A model generated the notes under the pieces. That model was not told the DNA's origin. It did not search any database and saw only the letters and a program-made list of their open reading frames with translations. Below are positions 23,531-32,690 of a stretch of DNA of 47,724 nt, in pieces; the stretch's first letter is position 1, and every line of letters starts with the position of its first letter. A program made the translations under genes and the position numbers. The DNA is from Fibrobacter succinogenes (GTDB lineage: Bacteria > Fibrobacterota > Fibrobacteria > Fibrobacterales > Fibrobacteraceae), in NCBI GenBank assembly GCA_902767785.1, contig CACXIR010000007.1:1-47724 (forward strand), given 5' to 3'.

Positions 23531-24511
23531 ATGATCCTTCGCAAGCCCGATTTTTACGACTATTTCAAGTGTACCGCTTCAAAATGCACCGACACCTGTT
23601 GCATCGGTTGGGAAATCGACATTGACACGGCCTCGCAAGAGGCGTACCGCAAGGTGGCCGGCATTTTTGGCGACAAACTCCGATTGAATGTCGAGGATGG
23701 GCATTTCAAGCTACTCCCCCACGACCGCTGCCCCTTTTTGGACAAGGACAACCTCTGCGAAATATACAGGAACCTAGGCGAATGCGCACTCTGCGACATT
23801 TGCCGGGAACACCCGCGTTTCGTGGAAGTCTACGGCGACATCATGGAGCGGGGCCTCGGGCTCTGTTGCGAGGAGGCCGCCCGCCTTTTGTTCCAAGGTA
23901 GCGGTCCACTCACGTTTGTCACCGAAGAATGCGACGAACCCGAAGACGAGCTGGGCGAAGACGACATTGAAATCCGCAACCAGGTGTTCTACGAACGGGA
24001 AACCATTTTCAACATCCTTGCCGACACGAGAAAGCCCTTTGGAAACAAACTTTACGAAGCATTCGGCTACACAGAACCTATCGATTCCGACAGCAAGTCT
24101 ATTGCACCGCTAAACAGAGCACGCCAAATGGTGGAACTTCTGGCTCAAACCGAAAGTTTCGGCACTGCATGGGACAACGCCTTAACACGAATCAAGGCAA
24201 GCGTCGACGCAACCGCAAACGACACGACAGCCATCTGCGACCAGGGATATTTCTCTAAAAACGAGAGCACTCGGCTCCTCGCCTACCTTGTCTACCGACA
24301 TTACGCCAAGTGCCTTTTCGAGGGCCATGCCGACGGCAAACGCAATTTTGCCATCTTCTTCTGGAATGTCGCAAGGTTCTTTACCCGGGAACTCGCCGGC
24401 AGCACAACAGACAGCGTCATCGCGAAAATCAACGCCATCAAGATACTCTCCCGACAGCTTGAATACTCCGAAGAAAACATGGACCTCATAGAAACTGCGC
24501 TAGACGAGTAA
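23531..24511 (+). CDS. FliB-like (flagellin lysine-N-methylase family) cysteine-rich protein
   Basis: The 326-residue protein has the cysteine pattern of the FliB family: FKCTASKCTDTCCIGWEIDID (residues ~12-32), CPFLDKDNLCEIYRNLGE and CALCDICREHPRF. The Cys residues probably hold an iron-sulfur cluster or metal ion. The family was named for methylation of flagellin lysines in Salmonella, but members are common in bacteria without flagella, so the substrate here is unknown. A TATATT -10 box at 23516-23521 would place transcription start only a few bases before the ATG at 23531, so the mRNA could be almost leaderless. No flagellar gene is visible in the window; the neighbours are a secreted cellulase and an anion transporter. 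Confidence 0.8.
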   Translation: MILRKPDFYDYFKCTASKCTDTCCIGWEIDIDTASQEAYRKVAGIFGDKLRLNVEDGHFKLLPHDRCPFLDKDNLCEIYRNLGECALCDICREHPRFVEVYGDIMERGLGLCCEEAARLLFQGSGPLTFVTEECDEPEDELGEDDIEIRNQVFYERETIFNILADTRKPFGNKLYEAFGYTEPIDSDSKSIAPLNRARQMVELLAQTESFGTAWDNALTRIKASVDATANDTTAICDQGYFSKNESTRLLAYLVYRHYAKCLFEGHADGKRNFAIFFWNVARFFTRELAGSTTDSVIAKINAIKILSRQLEYSEENMDLIETALDE

Positions 24512-24579
24512 AGTCGCATCTAGCCGAATCAGGGCTTTTTTTCTAGCTTTGGCCCCGTTGGGTAATTTGAGAGGATAGA

Positions 24580-26142
24580 ATGCTACAGGGAATTCTTTCT
24601 TTTGAATGGATGGGCCTATCGGGCAATGCCTGGTTTACCATAGCCGTCGTACTTTCGCTTTTTGCAACCTTGATTTTTACAAAGGTACGTACCGACATCG
24701 TATTTATCCTGGGCATCTTCATCCTATACGTCAGCGGGGTTCTCGACGCAAAGACGGCCTTCGGCGGATTCAGCTCCACCTCCGTCGTGGTCATCGCTGT
24801 GCTTTACGCGGTCATCGCGGGCCTGAACTACACGGGCTTTCTGAACTGGGTGGTAAAACACCTGATGGGTTCCCCAAAGACCCTAACCCGTGCCATTTTG
24901 CGGACTATGTTCCCGGTGGCCGTCATGAGTTCGTTCCTCACCAACACCACGGTGGTGGCCATCTTTATTGACGTGGTGAAAATCTGGTCCAAAAAGCTGG
25001 GCATTTCGCCATCAAAGCTCCTAATTCCCTTGAGCTACGCCTCGGGCATGGGCGGCATCTGCACCCTCATAGGCACGGCGCCGAACCTGATTATCTCCGG
25101 ACTCTATGCCGACAATACCGGAACGCACCTGAGCATCTTCGCCCCTACCCTTTGTGGACTCTTCTGCCTTGCGGTAGGAGTCACCGCCATCATCTTGCTG
25201 CAAAAGTTGCTTCCCATCCGCAAATCTCCCTTGAGCAGCGGCGAAGATGACGACCTGACGCTAGAACTCCGTGTCCCTTCCAGGCACAAGCTTATCGGCA
25301 TGTCCCTGCAAGAGATTTATGAGCAGAACCCCAAGGGGTTCGAGAAAAACAAGAGTTCTATCCTCGCCATCCGGCGTTTCGACAACGACGTGGAGGTGGC
25401 CACGCCAGAAACCTACATCATGGGTTCCGACCATATTATCGTCTCGGGCAAGGCAGAGCAGCTGCAGTGGATTTGCGAAAACCTGGATCTAAAGAATGAC
25501 CACCTGAAGGGTTTCCTGGAAAATGCGGCCGGCGAGAAGGCCATCGGCAAGAAAACCATCGTCTCCTCGATCATCATGCTCGCCATGGTCCTGCTTTCGG
25601 CATTCGACGTGCTGCCCCTGCTTTCGGCCAGCATCCTTGCCGCTGTGGCCATGGTGGTTTTCCGCTGCTGTACCAGCACCCAGGCCATGAACTCCGTCAA
25701 TTGGAATATCCTCATCATCTTCGCTGGCAGCATCTGCCTGGGCAAGGCACTGGAATCTACGGGGGTAGCCCAAATGATTGCAAACAACCTTCTGGATATT
25801 TGCGGAACCAACCCCTACGTGGTACTTGCGGCCATCTGCCTGGTGGCCACCTTCATTACCGAATTTATCAGCAACACGGCTACGGCGGCCATGTTCTGCC
25901 CCATCACCATCAGCGCCGCTACCGCCCTGGGCGTGAACCCCCTCACCTTCTGCATTGCCCTGATGATTTCGGTAAGCAGCAGTTTTGCCACCCCCATCGG
26001 CTCGGGCTCCCACATGCTGGTCTACGGCGCTGGCGGCTACAGGTTCACGGACTTCATGAAGATAGGGATTCCCATGAATTTCATCATCCTTGTCGCGAAC
26101 CTGTTCATAACCCCCATCGTATTCCCCATGTATTCTACGTAA
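24580..26142 (+). CDS. SLC13/DASS-type transporter with one TrkA-C domain
   Basis: The 520-residue membrane protein has about eleven hydrophobic segments. GTAPNLIISGLY (~residue 167) and the repeat ISNTATAAMFCPITI with SSSFATPIGSGSHMLVYGAGGYRFTDFMKIG (~430-500) are the hairpin signatures of the divalent anion/Na+ symporter family. A soluble TrkA-C (RCK_C) domain lies at ~225-305 in the central loop (LIGMSLQEIYEQ...GSDHIIVSGKAEQL); family members often have two. Likely substrates are dicarboxylates or sulfate driven by Na+, but these cannot be told apart from sequence alone. It follows the FliB-like gene by 68 bases and precedes a FISUMP gene by 62. Confidence 0.85.
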   Translation: MLQGILSFEWMGLSGNAWFTIAVVLSLFATLIFTKVRTDIVFILGIFILYVSGVLDAKTAFGGFSSTSVVVIAVLYAVIAGLNYTGFLNWVVKHLMGSPKTLTRAILRTMFPVAVMSSFLTNTTVVAIFIDVVKIWSKKLGISPSKLLIPLSYASGMGGICTLIGTAPNLIISGLYADNTGTHLSIFAPTLCGLFCLAVGVTAIILLQKLLPIRKSPLSSGEDDDLTLELRVPSRHKLIGMSLQEIYEQNPKGFEKNKSSILAIRRFDNDVEVATPETYIMGSDHIIVSGKAEQLQWICENLDLKNDHLKGFLENAAGEKAIGKKTIVSSIIMLAMVLLSAFDVLPLLSASILAAVAMVVFRCCTSTQAMNSVNWNILIIFAGSICLGKALESTGVAQMIANNLLDICGTNPYVVLAAICLVATFITEFISNTATAAMFCPITISAATALGVNPLTFCIALMISVSSSFATPIGSGSHMLVYGAGGYRFTDFMKIGIPMNFIILVANLFITPIVFPMYST

Positions 26143-26204
26143 GGGCTTGGCCATAGGCCTTACAATTACTAAATTTGCGATAGCTTTCTCAGAAAGGAAA
26201 CACT

Positions 26205-26960
26205 ATGGAAACATCCTTTATCGTATTCAACGTCATCGCCCTCGTCGTTGTTATCGTGGCAGCCTTCCGTATCGGAGCCACCGTCAACAAGGCCCAGAAG
26301 AAAGAAGCCTCCGAAAGGGAAAACCTGATATCTTACGAAGATTGCATGGCCCTCAACACAAAGAAATTCAACTACGAAACATTCACCGACGCCCGCGATG
26401 GTGAAACCTACCGCACCGTGAAGATTGGCAACCAAGTTTGGATGGTGGACAACCTGCGTTTCAAGACAGAAGAAAGCTACGCTCCGGGTAACGACGAAAC
26501 CAACATCGCGAAATACGGCCGTCTCTACACCTGGACAGCGGCTCTCGGCATCCCTGCCGATTTCAGCGAGCAGTCCCCCGCCAAGGACCTGGAAATGTAC
26601 CACAACATCCGCCAGGACAACTACCAGGGAATCGCTCCCGAAGGCTGGCATATCCCCAGCTACAAGGAATGGGAACAGCTCCTAGAGAACCTGCCCAAGA
26701 ATTCCAACGGCAAGGAACTGCGTAGCGAGTGCTTCTGGGGCAATCCCGGCGAGGATTCCTTCGGGTTCTTCGCCCTGCCCGCCGGCTACCGCTTCGACAA
26801 CGGTGCCTTCTGCCGTTTCGGCAAGCGCGCCCGCTTCTGGTGCAAGGACGAGTATGGCAAGTCCAACGCCTACCGCCTGAGCATCACGAACAATTCCGTG
26901 GACATCGAGGGCGTCTACCGCTCCGACGCCATGTCCGTGCGCTGCGTAAAGAACGCTTAA
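26205..26960 (+). CDS. FISUMP-domain protein with N-terminal membrane anchor
   Basis: The 251-residue protein begins with one hydrophobic segment (residues ~4-27) without lipobox, then a charged linker, then a FISUMP domain from about residue 55: [55 protein letters not shown], and the closing MSVRCVKNA. The anchor probably holds it in the inner membrane or acts as an uncleaved signal. A sister gene at 20027-20932 is a lipoprotein, so the same domain is presented by two different anchors. AGAAAGGA (26190-26197) precedes the ATG. A strong terminator follows. Confidence 0.85.
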   Translation: METSFIVFNVIALVVVIVAAFRIGATVNKAQKKEASERENLISYEDCMALNTKKFNYETFTDARDGETYRTVKIGNQVWMVDNLRFKTEESYAPGNDETNIAKYGRLYTWTAALGIPADFSEQSPAKDLEMYHNIRQDNYQGIAPEGWHIPSYKEWEQLLENLPKNSNGKELRSECFWGNPGEDSFGFFALPAGYRFDNGAFCRFGKRARFWCKDEYGKSNAYRLSITNNSVDIEGVYRSDAMSVRCVKNA

Positions 26961-26979
26961 AAAAGCAAATTCGCATTTT

Positions 26980-27014
26980 AAATACTCCGCAATCCTGCGG
27001 AGTATTTTGTTTTT
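26980..27014 (+). terminator. Intrinsic terminator after the FISUMP gene
   Basis: AAATACTCCGC (26980-26990) pairs perfectly with GCGGAGTATTT (26997-27007), followed by TGTTTTTT. Confidence 0.9.
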
Positions 27015-27145
27015 TCGGGATTTTTAACCCCAGTCCGGCCCGACTAGGTCAAAAGGCCCCACAAAATTTCTTACAAACATATGCCGCCTTTTTCGTTTTA
27101 GGCGTATTTTATTTATTTTTCAAAGAAAAGGATGAGAGGTGTGTT

Positions 27146-28684
27146 ATGGGATTACCCACTAAAGTCTTAGCGGCCGGTTTGGTCGCATTTGGAATTTCAA
27201 GCGCAACGGTAAATTTCCCGTTTCCGCAGAAAGCGAATTATGGGAACGGCATCGAAGTGTCGGACAAGGACGCGGCGGCAAGCCATCTCAAAACAGCATT
27301 CAACTACTACTATACCACGCTATACTACGAAAATGGGAATTATGCGTGCATCAGGGCCGATCCGGGCGACAACCAGTGCTTCTCGGAAGGCGTGGGCTAT
27401 GGTATGCTGATGATGGTCTATTTCAGCGACAACACCAAGAGTTATCAGGGCGAATTTGACAAAATCTGGGCACTCTACAAGGCAGCAGTAGATGCCGATG
27501 GACTGATGAACTGGAAAATTGGAAACGCCAACCCGAATACCGTATGGGGAGAACATGCCGCTACGGACGCCGAAATGGATGTGGCTGCAGCGCTTATCAT
27601 GGCTGCTTACCAGTTTGGCAACGAATCCTATCTTAACGAAGCAAAAAACCTGTTAGGGAAAGTCAAGAACAAGGAATTTGAAAGCAACGGCCTCCACAAG
27701 CCCGGCAACAACTGGAACGACAAGAAGAACCCGTCATATGTGGCGCCGGCCTACTACCGCCTATTCGCTGCTGTCGATACCGACAACGCCACGTTCTGGA
27801 ACACGACGGCAATGAATGCAAACTACACGTTGCTAGAAGCGAATTCAAATGCGACAACCACAGGGCTTTTCGACAACTGGTGTGACGCCAGCGGTAACGG
27901 ACTTGACAAATCCTATGGCTACGACGCAGCACGCACCCCTTGGCGACTGGCCCAGGATTTTTACTGGTTTGGAGAATCCCGCGCTAAGACCATGCTAAAC
28001 AAACTCGGTGCCTGGGTTAGCGGCAAATCAGCAAGCTCGGTTAGCGGAGCCATTTCTACATCCGGCAATATGGGAGGTACCCACAACAACACTTTTGTTT
28101 CGACCCTGATGTCCTCCCTTGTGGCAAATTCCTCCTATCAGGAAAAATTAGACGAATACTGGGGAGAATCTGTCAGTACGACAAACAGCGAGTCTAACAA
28201 AAAGTATTTCCAAAAATCAATGGAAATACTGAACGGCCTCTTGGTCTCTGGCAACATGCCGAACTTGGCCGCCGGCGAATTGGACATTATCATTCCAGAT
28301 CCACCTAGCAGTTCCTCTCAGCAGGGAGGATCCTCAGGCTCTACCCAGCCGTCCTCTTCTGGCTCCCAGGGTACAGAACCGCAATCTTCCGGATCTACAC
28401 AACCGAACCCCTCCAATGGGCAAGACGCAAATTCCGACCAAAGCATAGAAGCCATCGGGACCTTGGCACAAAGCACTATCGGACTTTCCATCCACGGACG
28501 GGTCTTGCACATCGGCGGAGCCAATACCGCAGACGTGTCTGTCTTTGACATGCAAGGGCGTCCAGTTCTTGCCCTGCATAACGTCTCTGGCAATGTATTC
28601 ATGAAGGATATTGCCACGGGATCCTATATTGTGCAGATTAGGACTCCCAACGCAAACCTGACACGAAAGATTTCCATCAAGTAA
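27146..28684 (+). CDS. Secreted GH8 cellulase, first of a tandem pair
   Basis: ATG at 27146 is preceded by GAGAGG (27134-27139) and gives 512 residues. The frame is open further upstream, but that part encodes no signal peptide and overlaps a terminator. A signal peptide ends near SSA. The GH8 domain covers ~22-375: SEGVGYGM with donor E81, TDAEMD (140-145) and YDAARTPWR with the probable base D260. A Ser/Gly/Gln/Pro linker (~385-430) leads to a C-terminal ~70-residue domain (VSVFDMQGRPVLAL...GSYIVQI) of the sorting type. The catalytic part is close to that of the next gene, 32 bases downstream, so the pair probably arose by duplication and is co-transcribed. Confidence 0.9.
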   Translation: MGLPTKVLAAGLVAFGISSATVNFPFPQKANYGNGIEVSDKDAAASHLKTAFNYYYTTLYYENGNYACIRADPGDNQCFSEGVGYGMLMMVYFSDNTKSYQGEFDKIWALYKAAVDADGLMNWKIGNANPNTVWGEHAATDAEMDVAAALIMAAYQFGNESYLNEAKNLLGKVKNKEFESNGLHKPGNNWNDKKNPSYVAPAYYRLFAAVDTDNATFWNTTAMNANYTLLEANSNATTTGLFDNWCDASGNGLDKSYGYDAARTPWRLAQDFYWFGESRAKTMLNKLGAWVSGKSASSVSGAISTSGNMGGTHNNTFVSTLMSSLVANSSYQEKLDEYWGESVSTTNSESNKKYFQKSMEILNGLLVSGNMPNLAAGELDIIIPDPPSSSSQQGGSSGSTQPSSSGSQGTEPQSSGSTQPNPSNGQDANSDQSIEAIGTLAQSTIGLSIHGRVLHIGGANTADVSVFDMQGRPVLALHNVSGNVFMKDIATGSYIVQIRTPNANLTRKISIK

Positions 28685-28716
28685 GGCAGTAACTTTTCAC
28701 CCCAAGGGAGATTCCC

Positions 28717-30138
28717 ATGAAAGCAGCGACAAAATTTTTTGCGGTCTCCGCATTCGCATTCGGCCTAGCACAAGCCACCGTCAACTTTCCGTTCCCGCAG
28801 AACTCGGATTACAATGGCAAGGCGACTTTGCTTTCCAACAAGGAAACTGCAGCCACCCAACTAAAACAGGGCTTCGAATGGTGGAAGTCGGCTTTTTACA
28901 ACGAATCTGGAGACATCGCCGGTGTTCGCTCCAACGAAGGCTCCAACGAGTATTTCTCTGAAGGCGTTGGCTATGGAATGCTTCTGATGGTCTATTTCAG
29001 CGACAACACTACCAGTTACCAGGCCCAGTTTGATAAACTGTGGAATTTCTATAAGAAATTCGAGAACAAGAACGGGTTGATGGTTTGGAAAATCGGCAAT
29101 ATGTCGGAGTCCTGGGACGCAGGAAACGGAGCAGCCCTTGACGGCGATATTGATGCCGCAGCAGCCTTAATCATGGCGGCCTATCAATTCGGCGATACCA
29201 AATACCTCGACGAAGCCAGGACCCTTATCAAGGCCATGAAGAACGCAGAATTCGAATCCAACGGTCTGCATATGCCTGGAGACGCCTGGGGAGACGCCGC
29301 ATACAACCGCAAAAACCCCGGCTACTTTGACCCCGCCTATATGCCTCTCTTTGCAGCCGTGGACACCGACAATTCAACATTCTGGAGCAATACCGCTTAT
29401 GACGCAAACATGAAACTCTATGAAGCCAGTTCAAATGAGGTTTCAACGGGCCTAATTGACGACTGGACCGACAAGAATGGAAAGAGTGAAGACGACTACT
29501 ACAGTTACGACGCCTCCCGAGCCCCCTGGCGCAATGCCAAGGCGGTATGCTGGCATGGAGACCAACGGGCTCTGGCCTTGGACAAGAAAATGGCGGCTTG
29601 GGTAGCCAACATTCCGGCATCCAGCATGAGTGGAGCCGTTATTCGCTCTTCGGGGCAACTTGGAGGGGACCACAACAGCACTTTTGTAACCTCCCTTATG
29701 ACGGCACTGATTTCGGACCCCTCATACCAATCCAAACTTGACGAATATTGGGCCGAAGCTGTCAACCTCGGTAACGAGAACTACTTCAACCAGTCCTTGA
29801 AACTGCTCAATGGCCTCCTGGTCTCTGGCAACATGCCGAACCTGACCGTAGGGACCAACAACAATGGCGGAAGCAAAGTCGATCCACCGCCTGCAGCCCT
29901 CCCAAGAGTCCTTGCAAACGGCACGTATTTCAGCTATGCCAACAACACCGTGAACCTGAAGCTGCAGGGCGTATCCAACGTGGAACTGCTGAACCTGCAG
30001 GGGCAAAAGGTTCAAACGCTCTGGAGCGGCAGCAGCAACGAATCTGCAAGCCTAAAGGTAAATGCAAAACCAGGACTCTACCTGGTGCGTATCCAGGGAG
30101 TAAGCATTCACGAAACCCACAAGATTGCTGTGCGGTAG
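28717..30138 (+). CDS. Secreted GH8 cellulase, second of a tandem pair
   Basis: The 473-residue protein has a signal peptide ending near AQA, then the same TVNFPFPQ start of the mature part as the preceding enzyme. GH8 motifs are SEGVGYGM with donor E82, LDGDID (141-146) and YDASRAPWR with the probable base D265. The region before W279 differs (AVCWHGD instead of DFYWFGE), which may alter substrate binding. The linker is short and Pro-rich (~385-397), unlike the long Ser linker of its neighbour, and the C-terminal sorting-type domain contains VELLNLQGQKVQTLW and GLYLVRIQG. AAGGGAG at 28702-28708 is the ribosome site. Confidence 0.9.
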   Translation: MKAATKFFAVSAFAFGLAQATVNFPFPQNSDYNGKATLLSNKETAATQLKQGFEWWKSAFYNESGDIAGVRSNEGSNEYFSEGVGYGMLLMVYFSDNTTSYQAQFDKLWNFYKKFENKNGLMVWKIGNMSESWDAGNGAALDGDIDAAAALIMAAYQFGDTKYLDEARTLIKAMKNAEFESNGLHMPGDAWGDAAYNRKNPGYFDPAYMPLFAAVDTDNSTFWSNTAYDANMKLYEASSNEVSTGLIDDWTDKNGKSEDDYYSYDASRAPWRNAKAVCWHGDQRALALDKKMAAWVANIPASSMSGAVIRSSGQLGGDHNSTFVTSLMTALISDPSYQSKLDEYWAEAVNLGNENYFNQSLKLLNGLLVSGNMPNLTVGTNNNGGSKVDPPPAALPRVLANGTYFSYANNTVNLKLQGVSNVELLNLQGQKVQTLWSGSSNESASLKVNAKPGLYLVRIQGVSIHETHKIAVR

Positions 30139-30141
30139 ATA

Positions 30142-30165
30142 GATTCTCGCATTCGCGAGAATGAC
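30142..30165. repeat. REP-like hairpin between convergent genes
   Basis: ATTCTCGC and GCGAGAAT pair around an ATTC loop. It fills the 28-base gap between the stops of the GH8 gene and the decarboxylase gene and may end both transcripts. Confidence 0.65.
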
Positions 30166-30166
30166 G

Positions 30167-31093
30167 TTAAACGATGGTCTTGAAATACTCGATGGTCTTC
30201 TGGAGGCCGTCGAACAAGTTGACCTTGGGTTCCCAGCCCAGGGCCTTTTTTGCAAGGCTAATATCGGGGCGGCGCATCTTGGGATCGTCGCCGGGCAGGG
30301 GCTGGTACACAATCTTGCTCTTGGAACCCGTCTGGTCCAACACCGCATGGGCCAGTTCCAACATGGTAAACTCGCCGGGGTTGCCTACGTTCACAGGCCC
30401 GATGATTTCGTCCTGGTCCATCATGCGGACAAAGGCCTCTACCATGTCATCTACATAGCAGAAACTGCGGGTCTGGCTGCCATCGCCATAGATGGTCAGG
30501 TCCTCGCCCTTCAGGGCCTGTACGATAAAGTTAGACACCACGCGGCCGTCGTTCATGAGCATGCGGGGGCCGTAGGTGTTGAAAATGCGTACAATGCGGA
30601 TATCCACTTTGTTCTGGCGGTGGTAATCCATAAAGAGGGTTTCGGCCACGCGCTTGCCCTCGTCGTAGCAGCTGCGGATACCGATGGGGTTTACGTTTCC
30701 CCAGTAGTCCTCTTTTTGCGGATGTACCGCCGGGTCGCCGTAGACCTCGCTGGTGCTGGCCTGCAATATGCGGGCATGGACCCGCTTGGCAAGGCCTAGC
30801 ATGTTGATGGCCCCCATGACGCTGGTCTTGATGGTCTTTACCGGATTGAACTGGTAATGGACCGGACTTGCGGGGCAGGCCAGGTTGAAAATCCGGTCCA
30901 CTTCCAAAAGGATGGGCTCGGTAACATCGTGACGGATCAGCTCAAAGTTGCGGTTGTCCCGCAAGTGGGCGATGTTCTGAAGGCGACCGGTGAAGTAATT
31001 GTCCAGGCACAGGACCTCGTGTCCGTCGTTCAAGAGCCTCTCGCAGAGGTGGCTACCCAAGAATCCGGCACCGCCGGTCACCAAGCATCTCAT
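30167..31093 (-). CDS. UDP-glucuronate decarboxylase (UDP-xylose synthase)
   Basis: The ATG at 31093 with GGAGT (31102-31098) gives 308 residues. It is an extended short-chain dehydrogenase: GGAGFLG (7-13) for NAD+ binding, STSEVYGDP (113-121), and the catalytic Y143-x3-K147. [20 protein letters not shown] and [10 protein letters not shown] match UDP-glucuronate decarboxylases closely. The enzyme makes UDP-xylose for polysaccharide or glycan synthesis in the cytoplasm. It is a single gene here, convergent with a cellulase gene. UDP-glucose epimerases share the fold, but the CPASP motif favours this assignment. Confidence 0.9.
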   Translation of the reverse strand: MRCLVTGGAGFLGSHLCERLLNDGHEVLCLDNYFTGRLQNIAHLRDNRNFELIRHDVTEPILLEVDRIFNLACPASPVHYQFNPVKTIKTSVMGAINMLGLAKRVHARILQASTSEVYGDPAVHPQKEDYWGNVNPIGIRSCYDEGKRVAETLFMDYHRQNKVDIRIVRIFNTYGPRMLMNDGRVVSNFIVQALKGEDLTIYGDGSQTRSFCYVDDMVEAFVRMMDQDEIIGPVNVGNPGEFTMLELAHAVLDQTGSKSKIVYQPLPGDDPKMRRPDISLAKKALGWEPKVNLFDGLQKTIEYFKTIV

Positions 31094-31204
31094 AAATACT
31101 CCATTTTTCAGTCCACAATATAGCAAGGAAACCTTCATTTTATCGGAAAATTATGCATTTGGTCACAAAATAGCCCAATTCTTAACTATTTTTTACCCAT
31201 CGTC

Positions 31205-31233
31205 TTGCACAACAGGGTTTTTCTTGTTATCTT
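31205..31233 (+). promoter_or_regulatory. Promoter of the barrel gene at 31269
   Basis: TTGCAC (31205-31210) and TATCTT (31228-31233) are 17 bases apart; AAGGAG (31256-31261) follows seven bases before the ATG. Confidence 0.6.
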
Positions 31234-31268
31234 GTTGGCAGACAACAACTTACATAAGGAGAACACAC

Positions 31269-32027
31269 ATGTTCAAGAAAATCGCTCTCGCTACCGCTCT
31301 GGTGGCAACTGCTTCCTTCGCTACCTGGGACAAGTTCCCGGTTCTCGAAAACCACAAGGGCCAGGCCAAGGTCGGCTTCACCTACGGTTTGCCCGCCGAC
31401 AAGGTCAGCACGGGCGACCTCTATGCCGGTGCACGCTACACCGTCATTCCTAACTTGGAATTGGGAACCGTGTTTAACTACAAGCTGTTCACCGACGCAG
31501 ATGGCAACGATGGTGTAGACGGCATGCACAACCTCCCCCTCATGGTCCGTTACCAGTTCATGCCTGTCATGAACGCCTTCTTGGACGTGAGCCTGCCCAT
31601 CGGTGAAGAAGAATTCAACAGTGACGGCATCGGCTTCCACTTCGGTGCCCAGTTCTCTCAGAAGTTCGGCATGGTTGCCCTGGGTTCTGAACTCGGCCTC
31701 CAATTGGAAACTGCCGGCGATGACAAGACCACCCCTCCTTGGACACTCAACCTCGGTGTTGAAGGCGACTTCGCCGTGAACGAAATGATCACCCCGTATG
31801 TTGGTATCGACCTGCTCATGTTCCTCGGCAAGTACACCTATGATGGCGACAACTACGGCGACAGCAAGACCGGCGACATGGGCTTTGAACCCTACCTCGG
31901 TGTTGCCATCGCTTTCAACCCGATGTTCGCCCTGGATCTCTCCGCCAAGTTCAAGATGGGTGAAGACTACTACGGACACGATGACACCCAGATGTACTTC
32001 GATGCTCACCTGAACATCAACTTCTAA
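31269..32027 (+). CDS. Putative outer-membrane beta-barrel protein
   Basis: ATG at 31269 gives 252 residues; upstream in-frame DNA is not coding-like. A short signal peptide (ATALVATASFA) is followed by alternating hydrophobic strands with aromatic girdles and a C-terminal Phe (HLNINF), as in outer-membrane barrels of 8-10 strands. Gly, Asp and Met-Phe-Tyr patterns resemble transporter or OmpW-like small barrels, but I do not recognise a family. It is flanked by a good promoter and a strong terminator and stands alone. Codon use looks biased to C-ending codons, suggesting strong expression. Confidence 0.7.
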   Translation: MFKKIALATALVATASFATWDKFPVLENHKGQAKVGFTYGLPADKVSTGDLYAGARYTVIPNLELGTVFNYKLFTDADGNDGVDGMHNLPLMVRYQFMPVMNAFLDVSLPIGEEEFNSDGIGFHFGAQFSQKFGMVALGSELGLQLETAGDDKTTPPWTLNLGVEGDFAVNEMITPYVGIDLLMFLGKYTYDGDNYGDSKTGDMGFEPYLGVAIAFNPMFALDLSAKFKMGEDYYGHDDTQMYFDAHLNINF

Positions 32028-32051
32028 TCTAGGTTTGATCCTGTGATTGTG

Positions 32052-32079
32052 GCCCTCGGCTTAGCCGAGGGCTTTTTTT
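32052..32079 (+). terminator. Intrinsic terminator after the barrel gene
   Basis: GCCCTCGGC (32052-32060) and GCCGAGGGC (32064-32072) form a perfect stem with a TTA loop, followed by seven T's. Confidence 0.92.
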
Positions 32080-32090
32080 ATTCATGGACC

Positions 32091-32684
32091 CTATCGAGCC
32101 TTTGCAAGGCTCTCCAGGGTGACATTGACGAGTTCCTGCAGCTGTTCTAGAGAACCACTGTTTTCGATTTTCACGACGGGTGTGCCGCAGCCAGCCCAGA
32201 GGGCGGCGATATCGCCTTGGGTTTCTATACGGTGCTCAGCATCCTCGCGAGAAAGGCTCCGCTGCTGGAGCCTCTCCAAGCGGACCTTTGCGGGGGCGTC
32301 CACCAGCCATACCTGGTCCAGGAGTTTCACCACTTCGGGGATCCGGTGCAGGAGGGCGGCCTCCAGGAATGCCTCGCCAGGGTTCTCAGCAAAGAATTCC
32401 CGTACAGCATCCGTCAGGTACGGATAAACTAAAGATTCCAGCTTTTCGCGGGCAGAGCCGTCCTTGAAAATCAGTTCGGCAAAGAACTTACGGTTCACGC
32501 CGTCTGCAGTTAGACATTCCGGACCGAAAGCGGTGGCGAGCTTTTCGCGCAAGGCGGTACAGTCCCGATAGAGCATGTGCACGCAGGCGTCGGCATCTAG
32601 CACAGGAAAGCCCTGGCGGCGGAGGATCTCCCCTACCGTCGACTTGCCGGACCCTATGGTCCCCGTTATGCCTATCCGTTTCAT
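32091..32684 (-). CDS. coaE: Dephospho-CoA kinase
   Basis: CoaE phosphorylates dephospho-CoA, the last step of coenzyme A synthesis. The P-loop GTIGSGKST lies at residues 8-16, followed by LDADACVHMLY (the DAD motif) and VDAPAKVRLERLQQRSLSREDAEHRI, all typical. The ATG at 32684 gives 197 residues, the normal size; a GTG at 32690 would add two. It follows the EamA-type gene with almost no gap, so the two share a transcript. There is no unusual feature apart from a relaxed C-terminus. Confidence 0.93.
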   Translation of the reverse strand: MKRIGITGTIGSGKSTVGEILRRQGFPVLDADACVHMLYRDCTALREKLATAFGPECLTADGVNRKFFAELIFKDGSAREKLESLVYPYLTDAVREFFAENPGEAFLEAALLHRIPEVVKLLDQVWLVDAPAKVRLERLQQRSLSREDAEHRIETQGDIAALWAGCGTPVVKIENSGSLEQLQELVNVTLESLAKAR

Positions 32685-32690
32685 ACTCAC

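Noticed and set aside
26729-27145. Upstream extension of the GH8 frame at 27146
   Set aside because: It runs through the FISUMP gene in another frame and through a terminator, and the signal peptide begins at 27146.
30999-31268. Upstream extension of the barrel gene at 31269
   Set aside because: The promoter and ribosome site lie inside this part, and the signal peptide begins at 31269.
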